From: Candidatus Solibacter sp.
Lineage (GTDB): Bacteria; Acidobacteriota; Terriglobia; Bryobacterales; Bryobacteraceae
Direction of reading: 5' to 3'
Assembly (NCBI GenBank): GCA_013822245.1
Contig: PNKE01000047.1
Coordinates: 23,756 to 87,755 of the forward strand
Length of the DNA: 64,000 nt
This document shows positions 50,178-57,686 of the stretch, in pieces. The notes under the pieces are model-generated. The model did not search any database, was not told the DNA's origin, and saw only the letters and a list, made by a program, of their open reading frames with translations. The translations under genes and the position numbers were made by a program. Each line of letters begins with the position of its first letter. Positions within the stretch are counted from its first letter, which is position 1.

Positions 50178-51128
50178 ATGGCGGTGATCACGGTCTCGGG
50201 CGAGCCCGGCTGCCGCAGCGGCGAGGTGGCCAGGCTGGTCGCTCAGCGTTGCGGATTCGAGCACATTGGCGCAAGCCGGCTGGATGCGATGCTGGAAGAG
50301 GAGTTCGGCCTGACGGACGGCTTTCCGGAGAAGGCCTGGCCGGCGATGGCCGCATCCATCCTGCTGCGGCACGCCACCGAAAGCCATCTGGTTGTTGGCG
50401 TGGACGGCGCGGAAAACCTGTTCCGCAATTTCCAGGGGTTGCTGCGCATCCGGATAGTCGCCCCGCGCAACCGCCGGCTGGGCAACATCATGCTGGACGA
50501 CCGGCTGGACCGGCCGACGGCGCGCCAGCAGTTGAAGGCCCGTGAAAGGGAGGTTGCGGCGGCGCGGAAGGCGCGCTTCGGCAGGGCGACGGCGCCGGTG
50601 GAGACGTTCGATCTGATCGTGAACGCCGAGTCCGCCGACGGCGGGCATCTGGCGCATTATGTGGCGCTGGCGATGGAGGTGCGGTCAGTGAAGGAATACG
50701 GCTGGGTGTCGAAAGCGGCCGAGGCGCAGCAGCAGTTTCAACTCCGCCTGCAACTGGCCAAGGACGGCATCCACCCCAAGGGCAAGGCGAATCTGCGGCG
50801 AGTGCAGTTCTCGCATCCCAGCGAGGAGATTTTCGCCAACCTGCTCGACTTCTACCGCATTGACTGGGACTACGAGCCCAAGAGCTTCCCGATCGCCTGG
50901 GACGAGCAAGGCCGGGTGATCGAAAGTTTTACTCCAGACTTCTACTTGCCCGAATCGAACCGGTATGTTGAATTGACGACGATGAAGCAATCGCTGGTAA
51001 CGAAGAAGAACCGCAAGATCCGCCTGCTCCGCGAGATCTATCCCCACATCCAGATCCAGGTCTTCTACCAGAAGGACCTGCAGGACCTGGTGTTCAAGTA
51101 CGGGCTGGCCGAGCAGAAGGCGGAGTAG
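50178..51128 (+). CDS. Cytidylate kinase-like domain fused to a putative PD-(D/E)XK nuclease domain
   Basis: 316 residues. Residues 1-160 match the Cytidylate_kin_2 pattern (ITVSGEPGCRSGEVARLVAQ), but lack the standard GKST Walker Lys/Ser, and phosphate binding would have to be via the Gly-rich SGE loop. Residues 200-310 look like a restriction-endonuclease-like fold: Glu216 in SHPSEEIFANLL, Asp254 in TPDFYLPES and Glu265 with Thr267 and Lys270 in YVELTTMK. Metal-binding D...E-x-T/K spacing supports nuclease ancestry. The spacing and conservation are seen; catalysis is not shown. It is followed by hpt after 7 bases, which suggests a nucleotide-metabolism context. Confidence 0.7.
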   Translation: MAVITVSGEPGCRSGEVARLVAQRCGFEHIGASRLDAMLEEEFGLTDGFPEKAWPAMAASILLRHATESHLVVGVDGAENLFRNFQGLLRIRIVAPRNRRLGNIMLDDRLDRPTARQQLKAREREVAAARKARFGRATAPVETFDLIVNAESADGGHLAHYVALAMEVRSVKEYGWVSKAAEAQQQFQLRLQLAKDGIHPKGKANLRRVQFSHPSEEIFANLLDFYRIDWDYEPKSFPIAWDEQGRVIESFTPDFYLPESNRYVELTTMKQSLVTKKNRKIRLLREIYPHIQIQVFYQKDLQDLVFKYGLAEQKAE

Positions 51129-51135
51129 GCACAAG

Positions 51136-51684
51136 ATGAAAACACCCTCAGCGCCGGCGATCGAGCGCGTACTGTTCAGCGAGGAAGAGATCCGCGACCG
51201 GATCCGCCAGGTGGCGGCCGAGATCAGCGGCCGCTACCGCAACGGCAATCTGAAGATGATCGGCGTGCTGAAAGGCTCGATCTTCTTCCTGGCGGCGCTG
51301 GCGCGGGAGCTGTCGATCCCGGTCAAGATCGACATGCTGGCGATATCGAGTTTTTCGAACCACTCGGGCGCGCCGGGCGTGGTGAGGATCGCGAAAGACC
51401 TGGACGACTCGGTGGAAGGCGAGGACGTGTTGCTGGTGGAGGACATCGTCGATACCGGCTTCACGGCGCGTTACCTGCTGCAGACGCTGGCCGGGCGAGG
51501 GCCTAACTCAGTGGCGCTTTGCACGCTGCTGGACCGTTCGGCGCGGCGCATCGTGCCGCTGGAGATCGATTTCAAGTGTTTCGAGATCCCCGACCGCTTC
51601 GTGATCGGATTCGGCCTGGACTACAAGCAACTGTACCGGAACCTTTCCTATATCGCCGTGCTGAAGCCGGACCGGAACGCTTAG
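51136..51684 (+). CDS. hpt: Hypoxanthine phosphoribosyltransferase
   Basis: 182 residues, the normal length. It begins ERVLFSEEEIRDRIRQVAAE, then LKGSIFFLAALARELSIPVK and the PRPP-binding loop VLLVEDIVDTGFTARYLLQT (near 96-115), and closes PDRFVIGFGLDYKQLYRNLS. It salvages hypoxanthine and guanine to IMP and GMP with PRPP. In many bacteria hpt sits between tilS and ftsH; here the upstream gene is the kinase-like/nuclease fusion (7-base gap). The 3' end overlaps the convergent dehydrogenase by 4 bases. Confidence 0.96.
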   Translation: MKTPSAPAIERVLFSEEEIRDRIRQVAAEISGRYRNGNLKMIGVLKGSIFFLAALARELSIPVKIDMLAISSFSNHSGAPGVVRIAKDLDDSVEGEDVLLVEDIVDTGFTARYLLQTLAGRGPNSVALCTLLDRSARRIVPLEIDFKCFEIPDRFVIGFGLDYKQLYRNLSYIAVLKPDRNA

Positions 51685-52727
51685 GACTGCTGTTCCGGTT
51701 CGAGCACCACCTTGCAGGCGCCGTCGTCGAACCGCATCAGCATGTCGAAGGCGTTCTGCACTTTCGACAGCGGCATGCGGTGCGTCAGCATCGGCTTGAA
51801 TTGCCGGCCCCGCTCCTTCAACAATGCCACCGCCGCCGCGCCGGTGTGATTCGAGCGGCGGATGGCGGCGAGGTAGAGTTCCTTGCGCCGCATGTGGTGG
51901 AAATCGAAATTGCTGAGCCGCCGCTCCTGAGGCAGGCCCGTAATGATGACGCGGCCGCCGGGGCAGGCGACATACATCGACTGATTGACGGTGTCGCCCT
52001 GCGAGGCGCAGTCGATCGAAACATCCACGCCGCGGTTCCGCGTATCGCGCAGGACTTCGGCGACTGGGTCGGCCTGGTTGGGATCGATGACAGCGTCGGC
52101 GCCCATCTCGAGCGCGATCTCGCGGCGGTATCCGACGGGCTCGACGCACCACAGCCGCGAGATGCCGGCGATCTTCAATCCGGCGATTGTCGAAAGGCCG
52201 ATGGGTCCGGCGCCGAACACCACCGCGGTGTCGCCCACCTGGGGCTGGGCAAAGCGGAACGAATGCAGAATGATCGACACGGGTTCGTAGAGCGACGCCT
52301 CGGCGAAGCCCATGTCTTCGGGCAGGGCCAGCAGGTTCGCGGCGGGCAGCGTGACATGGTCGCGGAAGAAGCCGGGCACGCCGGGGTTGCTCATGAACGT
52401 GACGTGGTCGCAGAGGTTGTGGCGGCCCTTCATGCACCATTCGCAGTGGTAGCAGTACACCGGCGGCTCACAGGCCACGCGGTCGCCGGCGGCCCAGCCG
52501 GTGACGCCCTCGCCAAGGGCCGTGATCGTGCCGGCGGGTTCGTGGCCGAGCACCATCGGGTAGACCGAATCCTGGTCGCCGATGTGGCCGTCGATGAAGT
52601 GGTGCAGGTCGCTGCCGCAGATGCCGACCGCGGCCATGCGCACCTGAACCTCGCCGGGCTTGGGGGCCTGCCTGACGTAGTCGTGCACTTCGAACCGGCG
52701 AAAGCCGGTCAATTCCGCAACTGCCAT
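51681..52727 (-). CDS. Zinc-dependent medium-chain alcohol dehydrogenase (sorbitol/threonine dehydrogenase-like)
   Basis: 348 residues. Catalytic zinc: Cys in GICGSDLHHFIDG and GHEPAG; structural zinc: the Cys cluster YCYHCEWCMKGRHNLCDH near 88-105. The Rossmann motif VFGAGPIGLSTIAGLKIAG follows, and a discriminating Glu in VEPVGYR suggests NAD rather than NADP. Such enzymes oxidise polyols or L-threonine. The C-terminal segment MRRKELYLAAIRRSNHTGAA is normal for the group. It lies 4 bases upstream of the secreted hypothetical gene end (4-base gap), so the two are likely cotranscribed. Substrate not determinable. Confidence 0.92.
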   Translation of the reverse strand: MAVAELTGFRRFEVHDYVRQAPKPGEVQVRMAAVGICGSDLHHFIDGHIGDQDSVYPMVLGHEPAGTITALGEGVTGWAAGDRVACEPPVYCYHCEWCMKGRHNLCDHVTFMSNPGVPGFFRDHVTLPAANLLALPEDMGFAEASLYEPVSIILHSFRFAQPQVGDTAVVFGAGPIGLSTIAGLKIAGISRLWCVEPVGYRREIALEMGADAVIDPNQADPVAEVLRDTRNRGVDVSIDCASQGDTVNQSMYVACPGGRVIITGLPQERRLSNFDFHHMRRKELYLAAIRRSNHTGAAAVALLKERGRQFKPMLTHRMPLSKVQNAFDMLMRFDDGACKVVLEPEQQS

Positions 52728-52731
52728 GCCC

Positions 52732-53598
52732 CTATTGTCCTACAGCCGGGCCTGGCAGCTTGGCGAAGAACAGCCGCAGCAGCGGATCGCCGGGCGGTTC
52801 GGGCGAGTCGACGATGCAGCCCGAGGTGCGGCGGATAGTGATGAGGCAGGCATCGCTGCCGACGGCCAGGACGGGGCGTTCGATCCTGCGGGTGTCCATA
52901 TCGAGTGCGGCGCCCGCGAGTTCAACGACATCGGCGGCCTGGATGAGGGATGAGTTCTCGCCGGTGCGGTGGCCGAGCGTGAAGGCGATGGGCGAGGCGA
53001 AGCCGGCTTTAAGCGACTGGAAGCGGGCGCGCGCGGTTTCGGCGAGCAGTTCGAGGTGCATGGGAACCCAATGGTCGAAGTCCCAGCCCGCCTGTTCCCA
53101 ATCCGGCGCGAAGTTGATGATGACGTTGCGGTGGCCGCCGGCGACCAGCCATTCGACGACGTTTCCGGCGGCGTCGAGCATGAAGTCGGGCGCGTGAATA
53201 TCCTGGTCGCGCGAGGGATGGAAGACGCCGAGTTCGACGATCAACTGATTGCGGGCCGCCGAAGCGATGAGCGCCGAGATTTCGCGCGCCTTGGGCGGAT
53301 CGAGCTTACCGAAGGGGCTGAACAGGTTCTCCGTCTCACTCTGCAGAGGGACGCGGATCATGGTGGCGCCGGGCGGGCGGCCGGCGAGTCCATTGCGATT
53401 GGCGGCGCCGAGGACCTTGCCCTCGGCGGATTTGTGATAACCGCCGGCCTGGACCTTCATCCAGGGCGATGAGGGCAGTGCGCGGACATAGATCGCCCTT
53501 GAGTCGTACTTCGGACCGATGAGGAATCCCGTGCTGACCTCGATGGCCGGGGCGGGCAGGGCCGCCGCTAAAAGCAGTGACGCCAAAAGTACGCGCAT
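52732..53598 (-). CDS. Secreted protein of unknown function
   Basis: 288 residues with a signal peptide (RVLLASLLLAAALPAPA). AGGAGC lies 8 bases before the ATG. The middle (about 85-200) resembles part of a TIM barrel: REISALIASAARNQLIVELG, VIINFAPDWEQAGWDFDHWV with Trp/Asp clustering, ELLAETARARFQSLKAGFAS. This is similar in feel to glycosidase-like proteins, though catalytic acids cannot be assigned. It precedes the alcohol dehydrogenase by 4 bases. Function unknown. Confidence 0.75.
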   Translation of the reverse strand: MRVLLASLLLAAALPAPAIEVSTGFLIGPKYDSRAIYVRALPSSPWMKVQAGGYHKSAEGKVLGAANRNGLAGRPPGATMIRVPLQSETENLFSPFGKLDPPKAREISALIASAARNQLIVELGVFHPSRDQDIHAPDFMLDAAGNVVEWLVAGGHRNVIINFAPDWEQAGWDFDHWVPMHLELLAETARARFQSLKAGFASPIAFTLGHRTGENSSLIQAADVVELAGAALDMDTRRIERPVLAVGSDACLITIRRTSGCIVDSPEPPGDPLLRLFFAKLPGPAVGQ

Positions 53599-53639
53599 CC
53601 CGGTGCTCCTGGTCCGGCTTTCGCCGCGATTGGATTTGA

Positions 53640-54128
53640 CTACTTCTTGAAGAGATTATCAAAAGCGATGCGGGCGTCGTTGGCCGACTTCGGAGCGGAT
53701 GCCTCCGGACGCGTGTTGGCCCTCATCATCGAAGGCGGGGGAGCGCTGTCGCGGGCGACGGTGACGCGCACGCGGAAGAAGGAGCATTCGTTGGCACTGT
53801 CCTTCGAGGCGATGCGTTCGGGAATCGGCTTGGTGCACTGAAAACGGGTGGAGGGCTCGAAGTAGGTGCACTGTTTGCAGCAATGCAGGGCCGCCTTGCA
53901 CTTCGGGCATTCCTGGGTGAAGTCGTGGCCGGGGGGAAGCGCCGTGGCGCAGTTGTAGCAGCGGGCGGCAGCGGTGGCCTCGACCAGGCGTGGCAGCCGC
54001 GGGCCGGTAACGTCAAGGGGAGGGCGCGGACCGCGGGGCCTGTCGCGGTCCTGACGCTCGCCGCGCCCGCCGGAGTCGAACCCCGTATCCATGTAGCCGC
54101 GCTGTTTATACTTCCGGTCGTCGTCCAT
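53640..54128 (-). CDS. Cysteine-rich zinc-binding protein of unknown function
   Basis: 162 residues from MDDDRKYKQRGYMDTG (ATG at 54128). Residues 55-125 contain an unusual density of cysteines: CYNCATALPPGHDFTQECPK, CKAALHCCKQCTYFEPSTRF and QCTKPIPERI with a later NECSFF, about ten Cys in 70 residues, which should bind two or more zincs. Flanks are Arg/Gly/Pro-rich before and Ala/Pro-rich after, and probably disordered. It ends ARIAFDNLFKK. No signal or membrane segment. The function is unknown; a nucleic-acid or protein adaptor is possible. Confidence 0.78.
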   Translation of the reverse strand: MDDDRKYKQRGYMDTGFDSGGRGERQDRDRPRGPRPPLDVTGPRLPRLVEATAAARCYNCATALPPGHDFTQECPKCKAALHCCKQCTYFEPSTRFQCTKPIPERIASKDSANECSFFRVRVTVARDSAPPPSMMRANTRPEASAPKSANDARIAFDNLFKK

Positions 54129-54286
54129 CGGGACGCTCCTTCTGGGTTTGATGCTCCCGCTGAGACAGGAGTCGATGAGCCAGCCAGTCAAGATCGTTCT
54201 CGTCCGGGGATCGCAACCGCGCCGTTTGTGGAGAGCGGAAGCGTATCAAGGGCTGGCAAGTCCGGGTTTCGGTTTCACCCACCGTA

Positions 54287-54307
54287 CCGGGCCCACGGAA
54301 GGCCCGG
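54287..54307. terminator. G+C-rich hairpin downstream of glucan phosphorylase
   Basis: A 7-bp stem (CCGGGCC / GGCCCGG) with a 7-base loop, about 110 bases past the glgP stop. No U-tract, so termination is uncertain. Confidence 0.35.
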
Positions 54308-54352
54308 ACGCTTTGAATACACCCGGCTCAGTTCCTGTTTAACAGATTTCGC

Positions 54353-54371
54353 GCCGGGAATCCAGCCCGGC
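54353..54371. terminator. Short hairpin just after glucan phosphorylase
   Basis: A 6-bp stem (GCCGGG / CCCGGC) with a 7-base loop, 43 bases past the glgP stop. The 54129-54413 gap otherwise shows no ORF. Confidence 0.35.
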
Positions 54372-54413
54372 AGGTCTCATTTCCGTCTTTTCTTTCCTCG
54401 CGGGCCATCGTGT

Positions 54414-56966
54414 CTAGATGGCCGCCCACTTGATCGGGCTGTGGCAGGGCCGGGCCAGAGGGTCGTCGCAGTGGTTCGGGCTTACCCTGAGAGTGTAGCC
54501 CAAACGGCCCGTCTGGTGGGGAACGAACTCGCGGGAAAAGATCTGCCTGCCGCCGGACAGGCCCGACGGATGCAGCACAAGCACACTGGTGTCCTCGATT
54601 TTCCCTGTCGATCCGACCTTGCCCACGACGGCCTCGACGCGGACGTCCTCGGCCTTCAACCCGGAGAGCACGACCGCCGCGCGGAGTTCGAGCAAGGCTC
54701 CGCTGAGGTGGCACGGGCCGAGCGAGGTTCCGGCATCCTCGATCACGACGCCGGGCCAGGACTGCTCGACCAGGCGTTGCCATTTGGCCTTTTCGCGGGC
54801 CTGTTCGAAGCCGCCGCGTTTCAGGCTCTGCCACGCCTCGTGGGCCGGCTCATAGAGCCTTGACGTGTAGTCGCGGATCATCCGCTGGCAGTTGTAGCGG
54901 GCGCTGAGAAATTCCAGCGACACCTTCATGCGCTGGATCCATTGCACCGGCACGCCCTCTTCGCGGTTTGAGTAGTACAGCGGCAGGATCTCGTTCTCCA
55001 GCAGCGAATAGATGGAACTGGCGTGGATGGCCTCCATCCAGTCGTGATAGGGCTCGCGGTCGCCGATCGCCCAGCCGCCGGACTCCTCGTAGGCTTCGTC
55101 AAACCAGCCGTCGAGAACCGAGAGGTTCAGCACGCCGTTGATGGCGGCCTTCATCCCGCTGGTGCCGCAGGCTTCCTCGCCGCGGCGCGGATTGTTCAGC
55201 CAAAGGTCGACGCCCTGCACCAGTTCCCGGCCCACCTCGATGTCGTAGTCCTCGATGAAGACGACGCGCTTGGCCAGTTCGGGATCGCGGATGGTCTGGA
55301 TGATGCTGTGGATGAGTTGCTTGCCCGGATCGTCGGCCGGGTGCGCCTTGCCGGCGATGATCACCTGAACCGGCATGGCCGTATTGGACACGATCCGTTT
55401 CAACCGGTCGACATCCTTCAACAGCAGCGTGGCGCGCTTGTAGGTGGCGAACCGGCGCGCGAAACCGATCGTGAAGACCTCGGGATCGAACAGTTCGCCG
55501 ATCCGGCGCAGTTCGAACGACGAGGCGTGGCGGCGTTGCGCCCGCCTGGTGAGCCGCTCCCTGACGAACTGAACGAGCTGGCGCTTGCGTTTCCGGCGCA
55601 TCTCCCAGAGGTCGCGGGGCGGGATGTCCTGGGCGTGCTGGAAGACCGGCGAGTGGGGATAGCTTTCCCTCCATTCAGGTTCGAGGTGCTGATCGTAGAG
55701 CCGGGCCAGCTCGCCGTTGAGCCAGGTGGGCAGATGGACGCCGTTGGTGATGGGGGTGATGGGGACTTCGTGCTCGGGCAGGTTGGGCCAGAGGTCCTGG
55801 AACATGGCCTGCGAGACCTCGCTGTGCAGCCGGCTGACGGCGTTGCGGTAGCAGGAGGTCATGATTGCCAGCACGGCCATGGAGAAACGCGCATGCGGAT
55901 GCTTCTGGCCGAGTTTGAGGACGCGTTCGAATTCGACGCCGGCATCCTCGCAGAAGCTCCGGGTGTAGTCGTAAACCAGGTGCGAATCGAACTGGTCGAT
56001 GCCGGCGGGCACCGGCGTGTGGGTGGTGAAGACGTTGTTCACCCTGACGGCGTCCAGCGCTTCGTCGAAGCTCAGGTCCTGATCCTTCATCATCACCCGG
56101 ATGCGTTCAAGCGACAGGAAGGCCGAATGCCCTTCGTTCATGTGATAGACCGACGGCTCGAACTTGAGCGCCTTGAGCGCCCGCAGCCCGCCGACGCCCA
56201 GCACGATCTCCTGGCGGATCCGGACCTCGTTATTGCCGCCATAGAGCTGGTCGGTGATGTCGCGCAGTTCCTGCACGGCGTTTTCGGGGATGTTGGTGTC
56301 GAGCAGGACCAGATCCACGCGGCCCACCTTCATGACCCACACCTTGACGTGCACCTTGCCCTGCGGCATCGGCACTTCGACACGGATCTCCTCGCCGTCG
56401 TCTCCGACCGCCGGATGCACGGGCCAGGTGTAGAAGTCGTTCTCCGGGTACTTCTCCACCTGCCAGCCGTCCGGATTCAGATTCTGCTGGAAATAGCCGG
56501 TCTGATAAAGCAGTCCCACCCCGACCAGATTCAAGCCGGCATCGCTGGCCGACTTCAAATGGTCGCCAGAGAGGATGCCCAGTCCGCCGGAGTAGATCGT
56601 CAGCGACTCGAGCAGGCCATACTCCATGGAGAAATAGGCCACCGCCATCGAGTCCTTGCGGCCATGGCTGAATTGTCCGGCTTGCAGGTACCGGTCATGG
56701 CTGTCGCAGGCGCGCCGGTAAGCGGCCAGAAACCGGGGATCGTCGGCGGACTTCTCGAGCGTCTTCTGGGGAATCCGCGCCAGCATCAGCACCGGATTGT
56801 GCCCGCACTGCTTCCAAAGGCTCTCATCGAGCCGCTTGAACAGCGTCCGGACCGTGTAGTCCCAACTCCAGTGCAGGTTGTTGGCCAATTCGCTCAGCCG
56901 CGAAAGCGCGGCAGGCAGAGCGGGACTCACAAGAAATTCGCGGACGGGTTTGATCTCAAAAGCCAT
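54414..56966 (-). CDS. glgP: Alpha-glucan phosphorylase (GT35)
   Basis: 850 residues. It begins with the DUF3417-type N-terminus (LSRLSELANNLHWSWDYTVR), the form common in bacteria and archaea, distinct from E. coli GlgP. The phosphorylase core is complete: YHMNEGHSAFLSLERIRVMM, TTHTPVPAGIDQFD, FARRFATYKRATLLL, AGKAHPADDPGKQ and the PLP lysine 606 in EEACGTSGMKAAINGVL. It releases glucose-1-phosphate from glycogen or maltodextrin. It stands alone on this strand; the divergent neighbour is the Rrf2 regulator, 198 bases away. Confidence 0.95.
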   Translation of the reverse strand: MAFEIKPVREFLVSPALPAALSRLSELANNLHWSWDYTVRTLFKRLDESLWKQCGHNPVLMLARIPQKTLEKSADDPRFLAAYRRACDSHDRYLQAGQFSHGRKDSMAVAYFSMEYGLLESLTIYSGGLGILSGDHLKSASDAGLNLVGVGLLYQTGYFQQNLNPDGWQVEKYPENDFYTWPVHPAVGDDGEEIRVEVPMPQGKVHVKVWVMKVGRVDLVLLDTNIPENAVQELRDITDQLYGGNNEVRIRQEIVLGVGGLRALKALKFEPSVYHMNEGHSAFLSLERIRVMMKDQDLSFDEALDAVRVNNVFTTHTPVPAGIDQFDSHLVYDYTRSFCEDAGVEFERVLKLGQKHPHARFSMAVLAIMTSCYRNAVSRLHSEVSQAMFQDLWPNLPEHEVPITPITNGVHLPTWLNGELARLYDQHLEPEWRESYPHSPVFQHAQDIPPRDLWEMRRKRKRQLVQFVRERLTRRAQRRHASSFELRRIGELFDPEVFTIGFARRFATYKRATLLLKDVDRLKRIVSNTAMPVQVIIAGKAHPADDPGKQLIHSIIQTIRDPELAKRVVFIEDYDIEVGRELVQGVDLWLNNPRRGEEACGTSGMKAAINGVLNLSVLDGWFDEAYEESGGWAIGDREPYHDWMEAIHASSIYSLLENEILPLYYSNREEGVPVQWIQRMKVSLEFLSARYNCQRMIRDYTSRLYEPAHEAWQSLKRGGFEQAREKAKWQRLVEQSWPGVVIEDAGTSLGPCHLSGALLELRAAVVLSGLKAEDVRVEAVVGKVGSTGKIEDTSVLVLHPSGLSGGRQIFSREFVPHQTGRLGYTLRVSPNHCDDPLARPCHSPIKWAAI

Positions 56967-57152
56967 ATGTGTAGAGATTCTCCCTTATCTGGCTCAAAGG
57001 ACTGCCTGCGGGGGGCACGGCTCCGGCAAGGAGGCGTTTTGACTCCCTTCAGGATACCAGATCGAGGTCTCCAGCCGGGCGCGGACGCCGCTTCCGGGCG
57101 GTCCGAATACCGGATATCGAAATCTTATTTTCCGTTTTGATCCGTTTCGACA

Positions 57153-57158
57153 TACAAT
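57153..57158 (+). promoter_or_regulatory. -10 box of Rrf2 gene (leaderless)
   Basis: TACAAT, 6 bases before the ATG at 57165. No Shine-Dalgarno. The 56967-57164 divergent gap holds no ORF and is A+T-richer near this box. Confidence 0.55.
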
Positions 57159-57164
57159 ACTGTC

Positions 57165-57647
57165 ATGAAGCTCAGCGCCCAGGAAGAATACGGTCTGCGC
57201 TGCCTGCTCTACATGGCCAGGCACGGCGAGGACCGCAGCCATAGCATCCCTGAGATCAGCCGCGCCGAGGGACTGTCGGTTCCGAACGTAGCCAAGTTAA
57301 TGCGGATATTGAGGTTGGGCGGCCTGGTGGACAGCGTCCGCGGACAGGCCGGCGGCTACATGCTCTCGCGGCCGGCCGGCCAGGTGACGGTTTCCGAGAT
57401 CCTCTCGCTGCTCGGCGGCAGTTTCTTCGGACCGCACTTCTGCGACCGCCACGCCGGCCTCGAACGCACCTGCGCCCACTCGGGCGACTGCTCGGTCCGC
57501 CTGCTCTGGTGCGCGGTCCAGAAGACCCTCGACGGCATCCTGTCGAAGACCACACTCAAGGACCTGCTCAAGAACGAGGAAGAGATGCTGGAATTCCTCG
57601 GCGCCCGGTGTCCCGCGCCCTCAAAGGAAACACCGGCCCTGGTCTAG
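57165..57647 (+). CDS. Rrf2-family transcriptional regulator with iron-sulfur ligand cysteines
   Basis: 160 residues. The winged helix opens KLSAQEEYGLRCLLYMARHG and includes the recognition helix LSVPNVAKLMRILRLGGLVD with the wing VRGQAGGYMLSRPA, the Rrf2/IscR/NsrR signature. Three cysteines follow near 93-108 (FCDRHAGLERTCAHSGDC), the place of the cluster ligands in IscR and NsrR, though spaced C-x9-C-x5-C. It probably senses iron-sulfur status, NO or redox. Divergent from glgP; the IscU-like gene is 50 kb away in this window. Leaderless start is likely. Confidence 0.9.
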   Translation: MKLSAQEEYGLRCLLYMARHGEDRSHSIPEISRAEGLSVPNVAKLMRILRLGGLVDSVRGQAGGYMLSRPAGQVTVSEILSLLGGSFFGPHFCDRHAGLERTCAHSGDCSVRLLWCAVQKTLDGILSKTTLKDLLKNEEEMLEFLGARCPAPSKETPALV

Positions 57648-57686
57648 CGGAGAGTCCGCGCAACCCGCCGAGCCGGAGTGCGGGCT

